From: [Clostridium] asparagiforme DSM 15981
GTDB lineage: Bacteria; Bacillota; Clostridia; Lachnospirales; Lachnospiraceae
DNA length: 64,000 nucleotides
Reading direction: 5' to 3'
Assembly (NCBI GenBank): GCA_025149125.1
Contig: CP102272.1
Coordinates: 2,914,001-2,978,000, forward strand
Below are positions 24,957 through 33,599 of the stretch, piece by piece (the first letter of the stretch is position 1; each line of letters begins with the position of its first letter). A program made the translations under genes and the position numbers. The notes below the pieces were generated by a model. That model was not told the DNA's origin. It saw nothing but the letters and a program-made list of their open reading frames with translations, and ran no database searches.

Positions 24957-26099
24957 ATGGAAATCTATACTGTGAAACCCAACGACAACATCGATCAGAT
25001 TGCCCTCACCTACAAAGTCCCTGTGGACTCCCTCATCTATATCAACCAGATGGTCTACCCCTACGCCCTTGCGCTGGGCCAGGCCCTTCTGATTCCCGCT
25101 GCAAATACCGCAAAGTCCCGCGTGCCTGCGGAGTCTCTGGGTTACGCCTACCCGTTTATCAGCCCCTGGGTTCTCTCCGAGAGCCTTCCCTACCTCTCAT
25201 CCCTGTACGTCTTTTCCTACGGCTTTACCGAGGAGGGGGAACTGGTGGAGCCCGTGCTGGACGACGCCTGGATGATAGAGGCTGCGAAAGGGCAGAGAAC
25301 CCGTCCGGTGCTCACGTTCACCTCCATCGGACCGGACGGGCGTTTCCACAGCTCCTTGATCCACACGCTGCTGGGGGATTTACAGCTGCAGCAGCGCATC
25401 ATCTGGCAGCTGGGCCGGACCATGCAGGAGAAGGGATTTCAGGGCATCGACATCGATTTCGAGTATATTCCAGCGGAGGACCGGGTGCCTTTTGCGGAGT
25501 TTGTGGCCCTGGTGCGGCATATTCTGAGCCCCTTCGGCTACCGGGTCTCCGTGGCGCTGGCCCCAAAAACCTCCAGCGACCAGCAGGGGCTGCTCTACGA
25601 GGGCGTCGATTACCGGCTGCTGGGCGAGGCGGCGGACCAGGTGATGCTGATGACTTACGAGTGGGGGTATACCTACGGGCCGCCCATGGCCGTTGCGCCC
25701 CTTAACATGGTGCGCAGGGTGGCGGAGTACGCCCTGACGCAGATTCCCAAAGAGAAGATCATCCTGGGAATTCCCAATTACGGCTACGACTGGCCGCTGC
25801 CCTATGTGCGGGGCACCACCAAGGCCCGGACCATCGGCAACGTGGAGGCCGTGCAGTTAGCCATCTCCCATGGGGCGTCGATCCGGTTTGACGAGCAGGC
25901 CCAGTCCCCCTATTTCCACTACGCCCAGAACGGCGTCCGGCACGAGGTGTGGTTTGAGGACGTGCGAAGCTACCGGGCCAAGTTCGCGCTGATCCGGGAG
26001 CTGGGGTTAAAGGGGGTGGGGTATTGGCAGATGATGCAGTTGTTCCGCGCCGGTCTCATGCTCATGGCCGATACCTTTGAAATCGTGAAAGAAGTTTAA
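24957..26099 (+). CDS. LysM plus glycoside hydrolase family 18 protein (YaaH/SleL-like)
   Basis: 380 residues from the ATG at 24957; a much longer upstream reading frame runs through the divergent MerR gene and is rejected. One LysM domain (about 1-48; IYTVKPNDNIDQIALTYKV...LGQALLIP) is followed by a GH18 barrel. The catalytic motif is GIDIDFEY near residue 165, with MTYEWGY and GIPNYGYDWPLPY later. This is the architecture of spore cortex-lytic N-acetylglucosaminidase SleL/YaaH. There is no signal peptide, as in other spore-coat members. It suggests the organism forms spores. Confidence 0.88.
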   Translation: MEIYTVKPNDNIDQIALTYKVPVDSLIYINQMVYPYALALGQALLIPAANTAKSRVPAESLGYAYPFISPWVLSESLPYLSSLYVFSYGFTEEGELVEPVLDDAWMIEAAKGQRTRPVLTFTSIGPDGRFHSSLIHTLLGDLQLQQRIIWQLGRTMQEKGFQGIDIDFEYIPAEDRVPFAEFVALVRHILSPFGYRVSVALAPKTSSDQQGLLYEGVDYRLLGEAADQVMLMTYEWGYTYGPPMAVAPLNMVRRVAEYALTQIPKEKIILGIPNYGYDWPLPYVRGTTKARTIGNVEAVQLAISHGASIRFDEQAQSPYFHYAQNGVRHEVWFEDVRSYRAKFALIRELGLKGVGYWQMMQLFRAGLMLMADTFEIVKEV

Positions 26100-26248
26100 G
26101 AAAAATGAAATTTTGGGGCTGGTATCTGGTAATATTCAGAATCATATAGTACAATGAACGTAACTGTGAGGAGACGAAAGGGTTGCCTGCGGCACAGTGA
26201 CAGAATTTGTAGTTTACCATAGATCAACAGAACAGCGAGGATGATTCC

Positions 26249-26659
26249 ATGAAACGAGAAAATATGATTTGGAGCGAACGAAAGAGAAACGCCCTGGGCC
26301 TGCCCTGGACGTTCACTGTGTACGGCCTGGCGGAGGACCGCCTCTTTGTGAAATCCGGCGTGCTGACGGTTCATGAGGACGAGGTGAGACTTTACCGGAT
26401 TCTGGACCTGACCCTGAGCCGCAGCCTGTGGCAGCGTATGCTGGGCCTGGGGACCATCCACGTGGTCAGCAGCGACAAGACCCTGAAGAATTTTGACATC
26501 ACCAACATCCGTCGCAGCGCCGACGTGATGGAGCAGATTTCCGAGCTGGTGGAGAAGGAGCGGGACCGCAAGCGGGTGGCCTCCAGAGAGTTCATGAGCG
26601 GCGGATATGACGACGACGGACAGGATGATGACGGTTACGACGACGATTTAAACCAGTGA
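26249..26659 (+). CDS. Bacterial PH-domain (DUF304-like) protein
   Basis: 136 residues. IWSERKRNALGLPWTFTVYGLAEDRLFVKSGVL...EDEVRLYRILDLTLSRSLWQRMLGLGTIHVVSSD is the bPH_2 pattern found in YdbS/YdbT-type proteins. Here it occurs as a soluble, single-domain form without the usual membrane helices. The tail is very acidic (GGYDDDGQDDDGYDDD). Family function is poorly known, with proposed roles in membrane or stress association. Confidence 0.8.
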   Translation: MKRENMIWSERKRNALGLPWTFTVYGLAEDRLFVKSGVLTVHEDEVRLYRILDLTLSRSLWQRMLGLGTIHVVSSDKTLKNFDITNIRRSADVMEQISELVEKERDRKRVASREFMSGGYDDDGQDDDGYDDDLNQ

Positions 26660-27030
26660 TCTCGCGGGAGAGCGGGGATGGGGACGCATGTGCGCCCGAC
26701 CGGGGTACGGGGCCGCGCCCGGCGGGAGAGCGGAGATAAAGCGGCGCATCCCGCCCGGAACGCTGCGCCGCCGCGTCCCGGACAAGCCGGGAAACCCGCT
26801 TAAAACCGTGTTTTCATCGCTGTTTTCACAGCTTTGCTGAAAAAATTTCGCATATTCCATAAATCCGAGATCAAGAAAAATCGGGGACCGGTGGGGGAAA
26901 TCCGCCGGTTCCCATATTTTTGGAAATGGCATCGGGAATCTGTGCAAAATATGACCGGAAACACGGACGAATCTGGAACTATTGCACAAGAAAATTCGAC
27001 ATAAATGGACAAATCTTCCATGAAATGAAA
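26660..27030. other. Non-coding gap with repeats and a hairpin
   Basis: No gene was found in this stretch. GCGGGAGAGCGG occurs twice (26664 and 26722 regions) in a GC-rich block, followed by an AT-rich block with the hairpin at 26883-26920 and the promoter at 27032. It may hold a small RNA or a decayed gene; I cannot tell which. Confidence 0.4.
26883..26920 (+). terminator. Terminator-like hairpin in the 26.7-27.1 kb gap
   Basis: GGGGACCGGTGG at 26883-26894 pairs with CCGCCGGTTCCC at 26902-26913 (two G-U pairs), followed by ATATTTTT. It is 220 bp beyond the nearest stop, so it may end an unseen short transcript. Confidence 0.6.
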
Positions 27031-27031
27031 T

Positions 27032-27060
27032 TTGACAACTCTGCTTAATCGTGATATAAG
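27032..27060 (+). promoter_or_regulatory. Promoter of the HPr-like gene
   Basis: TTGACA at 27032-27037, 17 bp spacer, TATAAG at 27055-27060. Confidence 0.65.
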
Positions 27061-27132
27061 TATTCCAACGGCAAACAAACAGCCGGCGGCCCGGTTCATG
27101 TGACCGGGTTTACCAAAAAAGGAGTTTTGAAT

Positions 27133-27378
27133 ATGAAACAGAGAAGAATCATGTTACCGTCATTGGCCGAGGCAAAACGTTTTGTCGAGGAGGCCACCAG
27201 GTGTGACTTTGATATCGATGTTTTCTATAACCGGATTATTATTGATGCAAAGTCCATCCTGGGAGTGCTGAGCCTGGACCTGACCCGTATTCTGACCGTA
27301 CAGTTTAACGGCGACAGTGCGGAATTTGAGGCATACCTCGAGACCATTGACCCTCAGAATGCGACTGCAGTGGCATAA
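27133..27378 (+). CDS. HPr-like protein without histidine
   Basis: 81 residues from the ATG at 27133 (AAGGAGTTTTGA upstream). The middle reads IIIDAKSILGVLSLDL, matching the HPr region around Ser46 (AKSIMGVMSLG), and length and beta-alpha pattern fit HPr. The GLHARPA segment holding the phosphorylated His15 is absent; the N-terminus is MKQRRIMLPSLAEAKRFVEE and the whole protein contains no histidine. It therefore cannot carry PTS phosphate on His15. It might still be a target of HPr kinase, like Bacillus Crh, or an unrelated structural derivative. Monocistronic with its own promoter and terminator. Confidence 0.7.
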   Translation: MKQRRIMLPSLAEAKRFVEEATRCDFDIDVFYNRIIIDAKSILGVLSLDLTRILTVQFNGDSAEFEAYLETIDPQNATAVA

Positions 27379-27410
27379 CTGAATTGAAAACCAACGCTTG
27401 AACGAGCAGG

Positions 27411-27454
27411 ACAGGGCGGATTGTGAACGTGTGTTTGCAATCCGCCCTGTTTTG
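27411..27454 (+). terminator. Terminator of the HPr-like gene
   Basis: ACAGGGCGGATTG at 27411-27423 pairs with CAATCCGCCCTGT at 27438-27450, then TTTT. Confidence 0.92.
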
Positions 27455-27504
27455 TGTTATCATGAAAGGACGGCATAAATGCAAGAATTGTGAGGAGGCC
27501 CGCT

Positions 27505-29994
27505 GTGGAGGAGAGATCGCTGTCAGTCATTCGAATATCGGTGCGCAATCTGGTGGAGTTCGTCCTCAGGAGCGGAGACCTGGACAACCGCCGGACCGCC
27601 GGAGCCAAGAAGGAGGCCATGCAGGCGGGCGGACGCCTGCACCGCAAGATTCAGAAGCGCATGGGCAGTGAGTACCGGGCCGAGGTGAGCTTAAAGCACA
27701 CCGTGGACGAGGAGGAGTTTAAGCTTCTGGTGGAAGGGCGGGCCGACGGCGTGATCGAGGAGGCGGCCGGCTGTGTGATTGACGAGATCAAGTGCATTTA
27801 TATGGATTTAAAATACCTGGAGGATGCGGACCCGGTCCACTTGGCCCAGGCCAAGTGCTACGCTTACTTCCTGGCCTGCGACCGGGAGCTTGCCGCCATG
27901 GGCGTGCAGATCACCTACTGCAACATCGAGTCCGAGGAGGTGCGGCGGTTCCGCTTCGACTACTCCTTTGAGGAGCTTGAGGAGTGGTTTCTGGGATTGG
28001 TCCACGAGTACGTGAAGTGGGCCAGGTTCCAGTATCTCCACGGGCTCAGGCGGCAGCAGTCCCTGAAGGATTTGCAGTTCCCCTACGCCTACCGGGATGG
28101 TCAGAAGGGGCTGGCCGCTGCGGTTTACCGCAGCATCGACCAGGGACGAAACCTGTTCATCCAGGCGCCCACCGGCGTGGGCAAGACCTTGTCCACCGTA
28201 TTTCCCAGCCTCAAGGCAATGGGGGAAGGCTCGGGGGATAAATTGTTCTATCTGACGGCCAAGAGCATCACCCGCAGCGTGGCCGAGGACGCCTTTCGGG
28301 TGATGCGGGATCTGCAGCAGCTCTATTTCACCACCGTGACCATCACGGCAAAGGAAAAGCTGTGCGTCCTGGACAAGCCGGACTGCAACCCGGAGACCTG
28401 TCCGGTGGCCAAGGGGCACTACGACCGGGTGAACGACGCGGTGTACGACATTCTCCACGAGGAGATGGGGATCACCCGGGAGCTGGTGCTGGAGTACGCA
28501 AAGCGCCACAACGTGTGTCCCTTTGAGTTCTGCCTGGATATCACCAACTGGGCGGACGGCATCATCTGCGACTACAATTACGTGTTCGACCCCAATGTGC
28601 GGCTCAAACGGTATTTTGCCGAAGGCAGCACGCCGGGAGAGTACCTGTTCCTGGTGGACGAGGCCCACAACCTGGTGCCCCGGGCCAGGGAGATGTTCAG
28701 CGCCGGCCTGCTGAAGGAGGATTTTCTGCTGGTCAAGCGGATTTTAAAGGGCAAGGACGGAGCGGAGCGCACGGTGCGCCAGCTGGAGCGGTGCAATAAG
28801 GAACTGTTGAATTTAAAGCGGGCCTTTGCGGCTGAGGAGGGCGGCGAGGAGGGAGTGCGGCAGCGCTCCGTGCTGGGAAGGGACTACCAGCTTCTGGAGG
28901 ACGTGAACCTGCTGTATCTGGAGCTGTCCGGTTTGTTCAGCGAGCTGGAAGCCTTTATGAACGAACACCTGGAATTCGGGGACCGGGATCTGGTGCTGGA
29001 CTTCTATTTCCAGGTGCGGGACTTTCTCTACGTCCACGACCGGCTGGACGATAACTACCGGATCTATTCCTGGCTGCTGGAGGACGGCAGCTTTCTGGTT
29101 AAGCTGATGTGCATAAATCCTTCGGTGAACCTGCGGGAATGCCTGGACCAGGGCCGCTCCACCCTGTTTTTCTCCGCCACCCTGCTGCCGATCCAGTATT
29201 ACAAGGAGCTGCTCAGCGGGGACCAGTCGGAGTACGCGGTCTACGCCAACTCGCCCTTTGATTCGGAAAACCGCCTGATTGTGGCCGCCTCCGACGTCAG
29301 CAGCATCTACCGCCGCAGGAACCGCCGGGAATACGAGCGGGTGGCCGGTTACATCGTGGAGATCGTGGGCGCGAGAAAGGGGAATTACATGGTGTTCTGC
29401 CCCTCCTACCAGTACCTCCACGCCGTGGAGGAGGTGTTTGTGCAGCTGGAAGAGCGGGGGGAGCTTCCCTTTGCCTGGATCTCCCAGTCCAGCCACATGC
29501 GGGAGGAGGAGCGGGAGGAATTTCTGGCGCGGTTCGCCAGGCCGGGCGACGGGAGGTCCCTGGCGGCGCTCTGCGTGATGGGGGGGATTTTTTCCGAGGG
29601 AATCGACTTGAAAGAAGAGCAGCTCATCGGGGCCATTGTGATCGGCACCGGGCTGCCTCAGGTGAACGTGGAGCAGGAGATCCTGCGGGAATATTTCGAC
29701 GAGCACGGCGGCCAGGGCTTTTCCTACGCCTACCAGTACCCGGGCATGAACAAAGTGATGCAGGCGGCCGGCCGGGTGATCCGCACGGCCACGGACCAGG
29801 GCGTGATCGCCCTGTTGGACGACCGCTTTCTGAAATCCGACTACCAGGCCCTGTTTCCCAGGGAGTGGGAGCGTTACACCGTGGTTAACCGGCGCAACGT
29901 GCGCCGGGCGGTCGCTGATTTCTGGGAACATCTGGGAAATGAAACGCCCGGCGCTCCGAAAGACGATCTGCGTACCGATCTGCAAACGCCCTAA
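27505..29994 (+). CDS. XPD/DinG-like DNA helicase with N-terminal nuclease-like domain
   Basis: 829 residues from the GTG at 27505 (AGGAGG at 27493-27498). The N-terminal 150 residues carry EFKLLVEGRADGVIEE...VIDEIKC, the GxxD...xExK pattern of PD-(D/E)XK nucleases. Helicase motif I APTGVGKT is near residue 221, the Fe-S cysteines (CVLDKPDC, CPVAKG, CPFEFC) lie about 288-340, DEAH-type VDEAHN is near 383, and C-terminal motifs include FSEGIDLK and QAAGRVIR. This is a superfamily 2, 5'-3' helicase of the XPD/Rad3/DinG group fused to a RecB-like domain. Probably DNA repair. The stop overlaps the convergent LysR gene by 4 bp. Confidence 0.88.
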   Translation: MEERSLSVIRISVRNLVEFVLRSGDLDNRRTAGAKKEAMQAGGRLHRKIQKRMGSEYRAEVSLKHTVDEEEFKLLVEGRADGVIEEAAGCVIDEIKCIYMDLKYLEDADPVHLAQAKCYAYFLACDRELAAMGVQITYCNIESEEVRRFRFDYSFEELEEWFLGLVHEYVKWARFQYLHGLRRQQSLKDLQFPYAYRDGQKGLAAAVYRSIDQGRNLFIQAPTGVGKTLSTVFPSLKAMGEGSGDKLFYLTAKSITRSVAEDAFRVMRDLQQLYFTTVTITAKEKLCVLDKPDCNPETCPVAKGHYDRVNDAVYDILHEEMGITRELVLEYAKRHNVCPFEFCLDITNWADGIICDYNYVFDPNVRLKRYFAEGSTPGEYLFLVDEAHNLVPRAREMFSAGLLKEDFLLVKRILKGKDGAERTVRQLERCNKELLNLKRAFAAEEGGEEGVRQRSVLGRDYQLLEDVNLLYLELSGLFSELEAFMNEHLEFGDRDLVLDFYFQVRDFLYVHDRLDDNYRIYSWLLEDGSFLVKLMCINPSVNLRECLDQGRSTLFFSATLLPIQYYKELLSGDQSEYAVYANSPFDSENRLIVAASDVSSIYRRRNRREYERVAGYIVEIVGARKGNYMVFCPSYQYLHAVEEVFVQLEERGELPFAWISQSSHMREEEREEFLARFARPGDGRSLAALCVMGGIFSEGIDLKEEQLIGAIVIGTGLPQVNVEQEILREYFDEHGGQGFSYAYQYPGMNKVMQAAGRVIRTATDQGVIALLDDRFLKSDYQALFPREWERYTVVNRRNVRRAVADFWEHLGNETPGAPKDDLRTDLQTP

Positions 29995-30866
29995 AGCAGT
30001 TCCATAAATTGTCTGGCGGCCTGGGAAACGGGCAGACTCTCGTTGTAGGCCACTACCATCTGGCGGGTGGGAAGGCTCTCGGTGAGCTCCAGGATGAACA
30101 GGTCCGGGTCGTCCTTCGGGATACAGAAGTCCGGAACAAAGGCGATGCCAAGGCCGATGCGGGCCAGGTCGATCAGCAGGTCGTTGCTGGACAGCTCGAT
30201 CTCAGGCACCAGGTCCAGCTGGCTCTTCTGGAAGATCTGGTGGAGGAATTCGCTGGTGGTGCTCTTGCGGTCCAGCATCATGATGGGGTAGTCTAAAAGC
30301 TCGTCCAGGGAGATGGGACGCCCCGTGAGGGGGAATGCCGCCGCGTTTGCCACGAACACATCGGAGAACTCGTTGATTACCCGGATATTTAAATTGCCGG
30401 TCAGGGCGGAGTTGGGATAGTTGGTCACGATAAAATCCGCCTGTCCGTTTTCCAGGAAACGGGCGTACTCGATGGAGGTCTGGTTGGTGACCTTTATGTG
30501 GATGCCTGGGTATTCCTTGTGAAACTGATTCAGATAGGGAACCAGGTAGTAGCGGCATATGGTGTCGCTGGCGCCGATGCGCAGCTGCCCGCCGTTTAAG
30601 GTGTGGGCCTCTAAAAGCTGATTTTCGCCCTTGCGGATCAGATTCATGGCGGGCTCCACGTGCTTTAACAGAATCTCGCCTTCTGGGGTGAGCTGAACCT
30701 TTTTCGTGCTGCGGATGAAAAGGGGCTGACTCAGCTTCTTTTCCAGCACCTTGATGGACTGGCTGACCGCGGACTGGGAGATAAACAGCTGCTTGGAGGC
30801 TTCCGAGAAGCTGAGTGTGGTGGCAACGTGGTAAAATACCTTATATAGTTCATAATTGATATCCAT
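29991..30866 (-). CDS. LysR-family transcriptional regulator
   Basis: 291 residues from the ATG at 30866 (AGGAGG upstream); 23 extra in-frame residues upstream are not conserved. N-terminal winged HTH (YKVFYHVATTLSFSEASKQLFISQSAVSQSIKVLEKKL) and a periplasmic-binding-protein-like effector domain (about 90-290). It is divergent from the desuccinylase-family pair at 31.1 kb, the usual arrangement of a LysR regulator and its target. The inducer is unknown. Confidence 0.92.
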   Translation of the reverse strand: MDINYELYKVFYHVATTLSFSEASKQLFISQSAVSQSIKVLEKKLSQPLFIRSTKKVQLTPEGEILLKHVEPAMNLIRKGENQLLEAHTLNGGQLRIGASDTICRYYLVPYLNQFHKEYPGIHIKVTNQTSIEYARFLENGQADFIVTNYPNSALTGNLNIRVINEFSDVFVANAAAFPLTGRPISLDELLDYPIMMLDRKSTTSEFLHQIFQKSQLDLVPEIELSSNDLLIDLARIGLGIAFVPDFCIPKDDPDLFILELTESLPTRQMVVAYNESLPVSQAARQFMELL

Positions 30867-30894
30867 TATTAAGCCCTCCTTATAAACTAGCTCT

Positions 30895-30924
30895 ATATTA
30901 TCACGTTTACAGAAGCTTTGTAAA
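30895..30924 (-). promoter_or_regulatory. LysR promoter with overlapping palindrome
   Basis: Minus-strand TTTACA (30924-30919), 18 bp spacer, TAATAT (30900-30895). A perfect inverted repeat TTTACA-N7-TGTAAA (30906-30924) covers the -35 and spacer, a likely autoregulatory operator. Confidence 0.55.
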
Positions 30925-31100
30925 GATGTTCCCATGGTATTTTCGCAAATTATGCCGGGATGCGGCGGGGGGAGGCCGGGGAGGAGGCGCCGGTCTCCGG
31001 GTTTTGGAAGATCTTGACTTATGCAGCCGCATCGATTATCCTTATTATTAGTTCAAAAGGCGGTGCGGCGAGTGTCCAAAGCGGCGGGATTCCCGTTTCT

Positions 31101-31129
31101 TTGGACATATTGCTGGTACTGACAATACT
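31101..31129 (+). promoter_or_regulatory. Possible promoter of the desuccinylase-family pair
   Basis: TTGGAC at 31101-31106, 17 bp spacer, AATACT at 31124-31129, 21 bp ahead of the start codon. Imperfect match. Confidence 0.4.
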
Positions 31130-31150
31130 TACAAAGGTGGAAGAGAGATT

Positions 31151-32090
31151 ATGGTGGAGACTGTGGTCAGCGTGGGCCTGGCCGTCCAGGAGCATTTAAA
31201 AATCCGCAAGCAGGTGATTCGCCCCCTGACCCCTACGGGAGCGGAAAAACGCTTCTGCGTGGTGACCGGCATCCATGGGGACGAGCTGGAGGGGCAGTAC
31301 GTGTGTTATGAGCTGATCCGCAGGATCCGGGAGCGCATGGAGAACTTAAAAGGGGTGGTAGAGCTGTATCCGGCGTTAAATCCCCCTGGGGCTGGACTCC
31401 GTCACCCGCGGCGTTCCGGGCTTTGACCTGGATATGAACCGCACCTTCCCCGGGGAAGCGCAGACCTCCATGCCCGAACACGTGGCCCACAAGATTGTCA
31501 TGGATCTGGCGGGCGCGGATCTGTGCCTGGACCTCCACGCCAGCAATATTTTCCTGCGGGAGATTCCCCAGGTGCGCATGAGTGCGGAGACCGCGGACCG
31601 CCTGCTGCCCTATGCAAGGAAGCTGAACGTGGACTTTGTCTGGGTGTACGAGGCGGCCACGGTGCTGGAATCCACCCTGGCCCACAGCCTAAACGCCATG
31701 GGTGTGCCCACCCTGGTGGTGGAGATGGGCGTGGGGATGCGCATCACGGAACAATACGTCTTTCAGCTGGTGGACGGAATCTTCGCCCTGATGAAGGAAA
31801 TGGGAATCTGGGAAGGGGAGACCGCAAAGCCCAAGGAGCCCATTGTGTCCCGGGACGGGGAGGTGGGCTTTGTAAGCGCAGGCCGCCCCGGCATTTTTGC
31901 GCCCTGTGTGCGGCACTGGATCAATGTGGAGAAGGGGGAGCTGATCGGCCGTATTTTAAATCCCCTGGAGGGAACCGTGGAGGAAGAGGTGTTCTCCCCC
32001 CTTAAGGGGATGCTGTTCACGCTGCGGGAATACCCGGTGGTGTCCCCGGGTTCCCTGCTGGCCCGGGTGTTGGGAGGTGATTACCGGTGA
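31151..32090 (+). pseudogene. Succinylglutamate desuccinylase/aspartoacylase-family gene with a frameshift
   Basis: The first part (31151-31426) encodes the zinc-binding GIHGDELEGQY; the second part (from about 31390 in the other frame to 32090) encodes DLDMNRTFPG, LDLHAS with the third zinc ligand, and the rest. Frames switch at a run of five C (31382-31386); removing one C gives a continuous protein of about 312 residues (ALNPLGLDSVTRGVPGFDLDMNR). Either a real frameshift or a base-calling error. The intact protein would be an M14-like metallo-deacylase cleaving N-acyl amino acids. It is translationally coupled (GTGA) to the next gene. Confidence 0.8.
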
Positions 32091-33022
32091 GAAAGGAACT
32101 GATCTGGTCCCTGCCCGGCCTGTACCGGGAGGATATGGAGGTTTACGGCTACCATTTCGGCAGAGGGGACAAGGCCGCCTGCGTGGTGGGAGCCCTGAGG
32201 GGCAACGAGGTGCAGCAGATGTACGTCTGCTCCCAGCTGGTGAAGGCCCTGACCGAGCTGGAAGCTAAGGGGGCCATTGTGAACAACAATGAAATCCTGG
32301 TGATCCCCGCGGTCAATTACTATTCCATGAACATCGGCAAACGGTTCTGGGCCGCGGACAGCTCGGATATCAACCGCATGTTTCCCGGCCGCGCCGGGGG
32401 CGAAACCACGGAGCGGATCGCGGACGGCGTGTTCGCCCGGGTCCGGGAGTACAGCTACGGCGTGCAGTTCACCAGCTTTTACATGCCCGGCGAGTTCGTG
32501 CCCCACGTGCGGATGATGGAGACGGGGCGGCAGAGCCCCAGCCTGGCCAATTTATTCGGCCTGCCCTATGTGGTGATCCGCACGCCCCAGCCCTACGACA
32601 CCACCACCCTGAATTACAACTGGCAGCTCTGGGACACCAGCGCATTCTCCGTGTACACCAGCGCCACGGACCGGATCGACCAGGCCAGCGCCCGCCAGGG
32701 AGTGGCCAGCGTGCTGCGCTTTCTGACCCGCATGGGTATCCTGCGCTACACCAGCCACAGCGGTTATATCGCCAGCGTGGTTCACGAGAGCGACATGACG
32801 GACGTGCTGGCGGACCGGCCGGGTATCTACTGCCAGGGCTTTGCGCCGGGCCAGGAGGTGCGCAGAGGGGATGTGCTGGCCAGCGTGGTGGATCCCCAGG
32901 TGGGGGAGACGGTGAGCCGCATTTTGTCCCCAACGGACGGCATCGTGTTTTTCGCCCACTCCTCGCCTCTGGTGATGGAGGGGACGGTTGTATTTAAAAT
33001 TATCCGGCGGCTCCACGAGTAA
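32087..33022 (+). CDS. Desuccinylase/aspartoacylase-family paralogue without zinc ligands
   Basis: 311 residues from a GTG that overlaps the previous stop. Clearly related to the upstream gene (NRMFPGRAGGETTERIAD; C-terminal GIVFFAHSSPLVMEG). Where the family has GxHGxE it has GALRGNE, and where it has DLHxS it has VQFTSFY, so both His ligands are replaced. It is likely a non-catalytic partner that may pair with the upstream enzyme, or an enzyme with a different mechanism. Both genes are divergent from the LysR regulator. Confidence 0.75.
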   Translation: MRKELIWSLPGLYREDMEVYGYHFGRGDKAACVVGALRGNEVQQMYVCSQLVKALTELEAKGAIVNNNEILVIPAVNYYSMNIGKRFWAADSSDINRMFPGRAGGETTERIADGVFARVREYSYGVQFTSFYMPGEFVPHVRMMETGRQSPSLANLFGLPYVVIRTPQPYDTTTLNYNWQLWDTSAFSVYTSATDRIDQASARQGVASVLRFLTRMGILRYTSHSGYIASVVHESDMTDVLADRPGIYCQGFAPGQEVRRGDVLASVVDPQVGETVSRILSPTDGIVFFAHSSPLVMEGTVVFKIIRRLHE

Positions 33023-33056
33023 ATGCCGGAAGCAAGAGAGATCAGGAGAATCGAAT

Positions 33057-33599
33057 ATGGCACAGGATTTTTATGAAATGTATCTGGAGGAGATGGGGCA
33101 GATCGCTCCCATGAGCGCAGAGGAGGAAGCCCGGATTTTGGAGCGGACGGCCGCCGGAGAGGTTCAGGCCCGCAAGCGCCTGGTGGAGGGGAATCTGCAA
33201 AAGGTTCTCTCCATCGCCAAAGAGTACGAGGGCAGCAGGCTTCCCATGGCGGACATTGTGCAGGAGGCCAACACCGCCCTCACCCTGGCTGCGGTGGAGT
33301 ACGACGGCGCCACGGAGTGGGAAGCCCTCCTGGACCAAAGAGTCCGGGAAGCGGTGGAGGAAGCCGTCCGGGAGCAGGAAGCCGAGCTGGAGGTGGAGGA
33401 GAACATGGCGGCCAGGGTCAACGCGCTGCAGATCGTTTCCCAGCATTTGGCCGGGGAACTGGGCCGGGAGGCGACCGTGACGGAGCTGGCAGAGAAGATG
33501 AAGATGACCGAGGAGGAGATTCGGGACATCATGAAGCTGGCGCTGGACGCGCTGACGGTCAGCGGAGACACGGCTGCGGCGGGAGGGGAGACGGAATGA
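33057..33599 (+). CDS. Truncated sigma-70-like protein (regions 1.2/2 start and 3, no region 4)
   Basis: 180 residues from the ATG at 33057 (AGGAG upstream). The segment ARKRLVEGNLQKVLSIAKEYEG...MADIVQEANTALTLAAVEYD follows sigma region 2.1-2.2 (core binding). LAGELGREATVTELAEKMKMTEEEIRDIMKLA follows region 3. The middle (about 85-125) is a Glu-rich helix in place of regions 2.3-2.4, and region 4 is absent. Promoter recognition is therefore unlikely, while core RNA polymerase binding is possible. The stop overlaps the start of the histidine phosphatase (ATGA). Confidence 0.75.
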   Translation: MAQDFYEMYLEEMGQIAPMSAEEEARILERTAAGEVQARKRLVEGNLQKVLSIAKEYEGSRLPMADIVQEANTALTLAAVEYDGATEWEALLDQRVREAVEEAVREQEAELEVEENMAARVNALQIVSQHLAGELGREATVTELAEKMKMTEEEIRDIMKLALDALTVSGDTAAAGGETE

